NCBI GenBank assembly: GCA_016839385.1
Contig: JAEOUK010000359.1
Span: 1-6,146 of the forward strand
Source: Promethearchaeota archaeon
Lineage (GTDB): Archaea > Asgardarchaeota > Lokiarchaeia > Sigynarchaeales > MK-D1
Direction: 5' to 3'
DNA length: 6,146 nt
The notes under the pieces: generated by a model
Databases searched by the model: none
Seen by the model: only the letters and a program-made list of their open reading frames with translations
Told to the model about the DNA's origin: nothing
Shown: positions 5,651 through 6,146 of the stretch, in pieces
Layout of the letters: each line of letters begins with the position of its first letter
Position numbering within the stretch: the stretch's first letter is position 1
Made by a program: the position numbers and the translations under genes

Positions 5651-6146
5651 ATGAAAAAAAAACAGATGAAAAAACGGACTAAAATAATCATTCTTGGGAT
5701 TTGCTCAATAATTCTGGTATTAGGGGGAATTACAGTCATAAAAGTGTTGATGGATACTATTGGGAGTAGATTTGATCCCGAGGGAAGATATGATGATAGT
5801 CATATGAATTATATGGGAGTGATTTTTGTGAATAAAACCGATGTTGATGATCTCGCATTTCATTGTGAAACTCATCCTAATCACCCTTGTAATGAAGAAA
5901 ATGAACGACAATACTATGCAGGTGATTTTTTCTTCAATAATTTAACTCCTGTTATGGCATGCGCACCAGGTAAAGTGGTTCGAATTGATTATCTTGCCGC
6001 TGAAGAAGATCCACCATACAATACAAGTTTGTATATAATTAATGTTGGAGTTCAATTTAACGAAACAGTTGATATTACTTATTGTTTCGAACCATTCACA
6101 AATAAAACTAGTGATTGGGAACTTCAAGGGTCTTTATTGAATGTAA
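5651..6146 (+). CDS. Membrane-anchored extracellular protein, possible degenerate M23-like domain; C-terminus cut by window edge
   Basis: An open frame of 165 codons from ATG 5651 to the right edge, with GGTG at 5641-5644 as ribosome binding site. A basic N-terminus (MKKKQMKKRTK) is followed by a single hydrophobic segment at 11-31, so it is a signal anchor with the rest outside the cell. The outer part has five N-x-S/T sequons (61, 97, 124, 137, 151), consistent with an archaeal N-glycosylated surface protein. Cysteines at 72, 80, 104 and 145 could form disulphides. The order Y-A-G-D-F-F at 89-94, then T99-P-V-M-A-C-A-P-G-K-V-V110, a beta-rich stretch, then T143-Y-C-F at 143-146, recalls the H-x-G-x-D, P-V-x-A-x-x-x-G-x-V and Y-x-H-L blocks of M23 peptidases. 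The zinc-binding histidines are not present at those points, so any M23-like fold would be catalytically dead. That fold call is tentative; otherwise the protein is of unknown function. Confidence 0.72.
   Translation, partial: MKKKQMKKRTKIIILGICSIILVLGGITVIKVLMDTIGSRFDPEGRYDDSHMNYMGVIFVNKTDVDDLAFHCETHPNHPCNEENERQYYAGDFFFNNLTPVMACAPGKVVRIDYLAAEEDPPYNTSLYIINVGVQFNETVDITYCFEPFTNKTSDWELQGSLLNV

Noticed and set aside
5720..6127. Two minus-strand frames (5720-5911, 5942-6127) opposite the surface-protein gene
   Set aside because: The plus-strand frame is open throughout, with signal anchor, ribosome binding site and sequons; the antisense frames have none of these.

Overview
The window is an AT-rich, gene-dense piece of a prokaryotic chromosome, most likely archaeal. 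Upstream of several genes there are TATA-like boxes about 25 bases ahead of plausible transcript starts. At least one gene looks leaderless, others have GGTG/GAGG-type ribosome binding sites, and there are no sigma70-type -35/-10 pairs. The protein set (tandem 10-TM acyltransferase-like proteins, a zinc-finger membrane protein, an ECF importer, a DUF1801 protein and an N-glycosylation-sequon-rich surface protein) would suit an Asgard-type or other mesophilic archaeon. That placement is an inference; no taxonomic marker is present.

Layout. 1-2505, minus strand: two related multi-span membrane proteins in tandem. The downstream one (1110 to 1) runs off the left edge. Both carry the S-x-D-x-L-R-G start of the HGSNAT/DUF1624/acyltransferase-3-like superfamily and share a second-half H-x-H motif. 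2506-2630: a divergent promoter region. 2631-2996, plus: a small membrane protein whose N-terminal eight-ligand zinc finger has B-box-like spacing. 3099-5095, plus: a compact three-gene operon for an energy-coupling factor (ECF) importer, in the order S component, ATPase, T component. 5106-5525, minus: a DUF1801 (YdhG-like) protein, convergent with the ECF operon and only 10 bases from it. 5651-6146, plus: the N-terminal 165 residues of a membrane-anchored extracellular protein, cut by the right edge, with a possible degenerate M23-like core.

The only clear functional unit is the ECF importer. The S protein should bind a vitamin or other micronutrient, the T protein couples it to the ATPase, and the ATPase drives uptake. 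Its substrate cannot be read from the window. The ATPase has Asn in place of the switch His and has no second ATPase beside it, and the T protein ends three residues after its second coupling motif. The window shows no defence island, CRISPR array, transposon, tRNA or rRNA. The most unusual items are the B-box-like membrane protein, the non-canonical ECF module, the paralogous acyltransferase pair and two perfect palindromes placed over predicted transcription starts.
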